Source of the DNA: Bacillota bacterium
GTDB lineage: Bacteria > Bacillota > Clostridia > Lachnospirales > Lachnospiraceae
Reading direction: 5' to 3'
NCBI GenBank assembly: GCA_023418475.1
Contig: JAEZZO010000072.1
Span: forward strand, 155,716-219,715
Length of the DNA stretch: 64,000 nucleotides
Below the pieces are notes generated by a model. The model was not told the DNA's origin. It did not search any database and worked only from the letters and a program-made list of their open reading frames with translations. Numbering within the stretch: the first letter of the stretch is position 1; every line of letters begins with the position of its first letter. A program made the translations under genes and the position numbers. Shown in pieces: positions 61,321 through 64,000 of this stretch.

Positions 61321-63699
61321 TTATTTGAATTCAACAATAGTAACTCCGTGATCCCCTTCGCCGAAACCGCCGACCCGGAAGGAGTTCACATATTTTAATT
61401 TCTTAAGATGACTGTGTATCGCTGTTCTTAAGGCGCCGGTTCCTCTTCCGTGAATAATGGTCACCTGCGGAAGGTGTGCAAGGTAGGCATCATCAAGATA
61501 CTTATCAAGCTCGGGCAAGGCTTCATCAACCGTTTTACCAATCAGGTTAAGTTCCGGATGAATGGAGCTCGATTTGGACATTTTAATTTTGCCGCTTTGC
61601 GTTTTATTATAGCCAGGAGCTTTAATCTCCTCTTCGTCCAGAACTTCAATATCCTTAATATTTACCTGGGAACGCAGGATTCCCATCTGCACGAACAGAT
61701 CACCCTTTGCATTCGGAAGAGTACTGACAGTTCCTTTTAAACCAAGGCGGATTACATTTACGGCGTCACCAATCTTAAGATCCTTAGGTGATGTGCCTTT
61801 ACCCTGCTTTGACAAACGCTTTGGTTTGGCATTATCCGTACTGGTCATCTTTTCACGCAGAGAATTGCGTTCGTTTTCCATATCCTTGATATTGCCGCCT
61901 TCCTGCATCCATTTATTATATTTACGGATACTCTGGTCGGCATATTCCTTAGCTTCCTGCAGGATAGAAGCAGCCTGCTCCTTTGCTTCTCTTACAAGGC
62001 GCTCACGGCTGGCGTCCAGACTTTCATTTTTCCGTGCCAGATTCTTTTTAAGCTGTTCGATTTCCGCTTTGTAGCTGGAGATTTCGTCCTGTTCCTTTTC
62101 GATGGTGATACGGCTGGCTTCCAAATCACTGATTAAATCTTCAAAGCTCTTGTCCTGTTTACCAATTAATTCCTTTGCATCTTCGATTATATAATCAGGA
62201 AGGCCGAGCTTCGAGGAGATGGCAAAGGCGTTGCTCTTACCAGGAATGCCGATCAGCAGCCGGTAGGTGGGTCTTAAGGTTTCGAGGCTGAACTCACAGG
62301 AGGCATTGGAAACACCCTCTGTGGACAGGGCATAGATCTTCAGTTCGCTGTAATGCGTTGTAGCCATGGTGCGTATGGCTCTTTTGTGGAGCGAGGACAG
62401 AATGGACATTGCGAGGGCGGCGCCCTCGGTAGGATCGGTTCCCGCACCAAGCTCATCAAATAGAACCAGGGAACGGTCATCTGCGTGATCCAGGATAGAT
62501 ACGATGTTCGTCATATGGGAGGAAAAGGTACTAAGGCTCTGCTCAATACTCTGTTCATCTCCAATATCTGCATATACCTCTTCAAATACAGCCAGCTCCG
62601 AACCGTCAAAGGCCGGAATATGGAGGCCTGCCTGTCCCATTAAGGTTAACAGACCGACCGTTTTCAGGGATACAGTCTTACCGCCGGTATTCGGACCGGT
62701 AATGATCAGCATACTGAAGTCCCTCCCCAGCATAATATCGATTGGAACTACCGTTTTAGCATCGATTAAAGGATGGCGTCCCTTTTTAATATTTAAAATA
62801 CCTTTCTTATTAAAGCTTGGTTCAGAGCCCTTCATTTGTCTGGAAAGAGATGCTCTGGCAAAGATAAAATCCAGTTCAGACATAGTCTGGAAATCATATT
62901 CCAGATTTTCTGCATATTCACCAGCCTGATTACTAAGCTGCGCCAGTACCTTCTCGATTTCCTCCTGCTCCTTCAGGGAAAGCTCCTTTAGTTCGTTATT
63001 CATACGCACAATAGCAAGGGGTTCGATGAATAAGGTCGAGCCCGTGGAGGATTGATCATGAACCATACCTTGGAACTGGTTTTTAAATTCAGAACGGACC
63101 GGAAGGCAATAGCGGCCGTTTCTCATAGTGATAATACTCTCTTGAAGCATAGTTCGGGAAGAATTTAAGATAGAACCAAGCTCACTGTGTAACCGGTCAT
63201 TGATGTTATGGATGGAGCGTCTGACATTTTTCAGCGCGGGGCTGGCATCATCCGCAATCTCCTCCTCTGATATAATGCAACGTTTAATTTCATTGTTAAG
63301 AGGGGTCAGAGGCTCAAGACCTGCGAAATACTCGGTTAAGGAATCCTCGGTCTGTGTATCACTATCTTTGCCGGTATAACCTCCATATGCCTTTAATCTT
63401 AATACAGCATCCAGGTCAGAGCTGATATGCAGAAGCTCAATGGCATTTAAAGCAGAACCAACCTTTAATCGAAGTATGGAGGGCCGGATATCATGGATAC
63501 CTCCAAAGGAGACACTTCCTCTTCGAAGAATACGGGAGAGTGCATCGGAGGTTTCCCTCTGAAGCTTTTTAATCGTATCCAGATCAGAGTATGGCAGCAG
63601 ATTGGAACAAAGTTCCCTGCCATAACCCGTTCCTGCAAGACCCTTCAATTTCTCTATGATCTTATTATATTCAAGCGTTCTTAATGCTTTTTCATTCAT
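61321..63699 (-). CDS. mutS2: MutS2 endonuclease/ATPase
   Basis: A 792-residue MutS2. Core domains lack the mismatch-reading part of MutS. Walker A is GPNTGGKT (335-342), followed by the Walker B and ABC signature region (LVLFDELGAGTDPTEGAALA). A coiled coil covers about 515-640. The C-terminal Smr nuclease domain (about 715-792) contains IHGRGTGALR. In Bacillus, MutS2 also splits collided ribosomes by way of Smr. GGAAAGG precedes the ATG. It is upstream of the two-component genes on the same strand. Confidence 0.96.
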   Translation of the reverse strand: MNEKALRTLEYNKIIEKLKGLAGTGYGRELCSNLLPYSDLDTIKKLQRETSDALSRILRRGSVSFGGIHDIRPSILRLKVGSALNAIELLHISSDLDAVLRLKAYGGYTGKDSDTQTEDSLTEYFAGLEPLTPLNNEIKRCIISEEEIADDASPALKNVRRSIHNINDRLHSELGSILNSSRTMLQESIITMRNGRYCLPVRSEFKNQFQGMVHDQSSTGSTLFIEPLAIVRMNNELKELSLKEQEEIEKVLAQLSNQAGEYAENLEYDFQTMSELDFIFARASLSRQMKGSEPSFNKKGILNIKKGRHPLIDAKTVVPIDIMLGRDFSMLIITGPNTGGKTVSLKTVGLLTLMGQAGLHIPAFDGSELAVFEEVYADIGDEQSIEQSLSTFSSHMTNIVSILDHADDRSLVLFDELGAGTDPTEGAALAMSILSSLHKRAIRTMATTHYSELKIYALSTEGVSNASCEFSLETLRPTYRLLIGIPGKSNAFAISSKLGLPDYIIEDAKELIGKQDKSFEDLISDLEASRITIEKEQDEISSYKAEIEQLKKNLARKNESLDASRERLVREAKEQAASILQEAKEYADQSIRKYNKWMQEGGNIKDMENERNSLREKMTSTDNAKPKRLSKQGKGTSPKDLKIGDAVNVIRLGLKGTVSTLPNAKGDLFVQMGILRSQVNIKDIEVLDEEEIKAPGYNKTQSGKIKMSKSSSIHPELNLIGKTVDEALPELDKYLDDAYLAHLPQVTIIHGRGTGALRTAIHSHLKKLKYVNSFRVGGFGEGDHGVTIVEFK

Positions 63700-63736
63700 T
63701 TGATAATACCTTTCCGGGAATTCTATATTCTTATTA

Positions 63737-63782
63737 CGATTGTCCCTTAATGCGATTGTTACTAATGTGATTGTCCCTAATG
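63737..63782. repeat. Three tandem 15-16-base repeats
   Basis: CGATTGTCCCTTAATG, CGATTGTTACTAATG and TGATTGTCCCTAATG follow each other directly, 40-80 bases upstream of the mutS2 start. They could be protein-binding sites or simple slippage. Confidence 0.75.
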
Positions 63783-63872
63783 CAGAGAAATTCTTTCTCT
63801 TCCTATTTTACCTTATCTTGTAAAGAATTAAAACTATTAATTGAGAGAATTTCATTACAACTTTGGCGATTC

Positions 63873-63915
63873 GATACTGTTCACTGGCATGTCATATTCC
63901 GAGCGGTGCATCCTG
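63873..63915 (-). repeat. Dispersed repeat copy B (inverted)
   Basis: Read on the minus strand, 63903-63873 begins CTCGGAAT and ends GTGAACAGTATC, matching copy A at 590-620 over about 31 bases. The adjacent GAGCGGTGCATCC resembles the block at 19303-19322. Confidence 0.6.
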
Positions 63916-63939
63916 TAAGTGCTTTCGAAAAAGGAGTAT

Positions 63940-64000
63940 TTGCATTCGCCGGTACTTAGGTCCTGTGTTTTAGGACCTTATGTACCGCTGCGTAATGCAA
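63940..64000. repeat. Large imperfect inverted repeat at the window edge
   Basis: TTGCATT (63940-63946) pairs with AATGCAA (63994-64000), GGTAC with GTACC, and AGGTCCT with AGGACCT, giving a 61-base cruciform. It may continue beyond the window. Confidence 0.6.

Larger units (their letters stand above)
63700..64000. other. Upstream region of mutS2 with repeats
   Basis: Gene-free. It holds three tandem 15-16-base units (63737-63782), an inverted copy of the GTGAAC repeat (63873-63903), a CCGAGCGGTGCATCC block (63899-63913), and a large inverted repeat reaching the window edge (63940-64000). Confidence 0.6.

Overview
The window looks like a chromosomal segment of a low-GC, endospore-forming anaerobe of the class Clostridia, most likely family Lachnospiraceae (a relative of Lachnoclostridium or Anaerocolumna). 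The evidence is the set and order of genes: a spoVT-mazG-hup-rqcP-yabP-yabQ-divIC-spoIIE-tilS-hpt-ftsH cluster, separate CoaB and CoaC proteins, a short clostridial ThiC, paired Csp-like subtilases, and a very large secreted CBM9/esterase protein of the kind plant-fibre degraders carry. The species call is inference. I see no prophage, insertion sequence, CRISPR array or rRNA operon.

Layout. 1-3.2 kb: SRAP repair protein, coaB-coaC (coenzyme A synthesis) and a P1-family peptidase. 3.2-5.2 kb: two consecutive TPP riboswitches, each with its own terminator, ahead of thiC. 5.3-8.2 kb: secreted transglutaminase-like protein, a minus-strand oxidoreductase, and a CwlD-like amidase. 8.2-11 kb: tsaC/sua5, a YwlE-type arginine phosphatase and rpiB, the same order as ywlC-ywlE-ywlF of Bacillus, then a convergent DUF402 gene. 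11.4-15.3 kb: YwmB-like protein, a convergent Pro/Thr/Gly repeat protein, and a METTL25-like methyltransferase. 15.3-23.9 kb: a membrane-anchored propeller/C39-like protein, an M29 aminopeptidase, a glycosyltransferase, a PAP2 phosphatase, then deoB-hypoxanthine glycosylase-dtd. 24-30 kb: a chemoreceptor and two adjacent Csp-like subtilases, the second of which has lost its catalytic serine.

30-46.2 kb is the sporulation/division/housekeeping cluster, with tRNA-Met and a 1715-residue duplicated esterase gene inserted between divIC and spoIIE. The spoIIE promoter has a 21-bp spacer and Spo0A-like boxes. 46.8-57.8 kb holds small membrane proteins, a DUF2156 protein, a radical SAM protein, endonuclease III, a VanW protein, an AIR-synthase-like protein, an Lrp-aminotransferase pair, CheX and TrmL. 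57.8-64 kb is all minus strand: a coiled-coil protein of unknown function, a PhoR/PhoB-type two-component system, and MutS2.

The less ordinary content lies between genes. There is a dispersed hairpin repeat whose three clear copies each start at the T-tract of a terminator, a second repeat pair at 19.1 and 26.2 kb, and a recurring ribosome-binding motif with an in-frame ATG 12 bases before the likely true start. Starts given here often differ from the longest open frame; reasons are given per gene. All functions are inferred from sequence reading; no database search was run.
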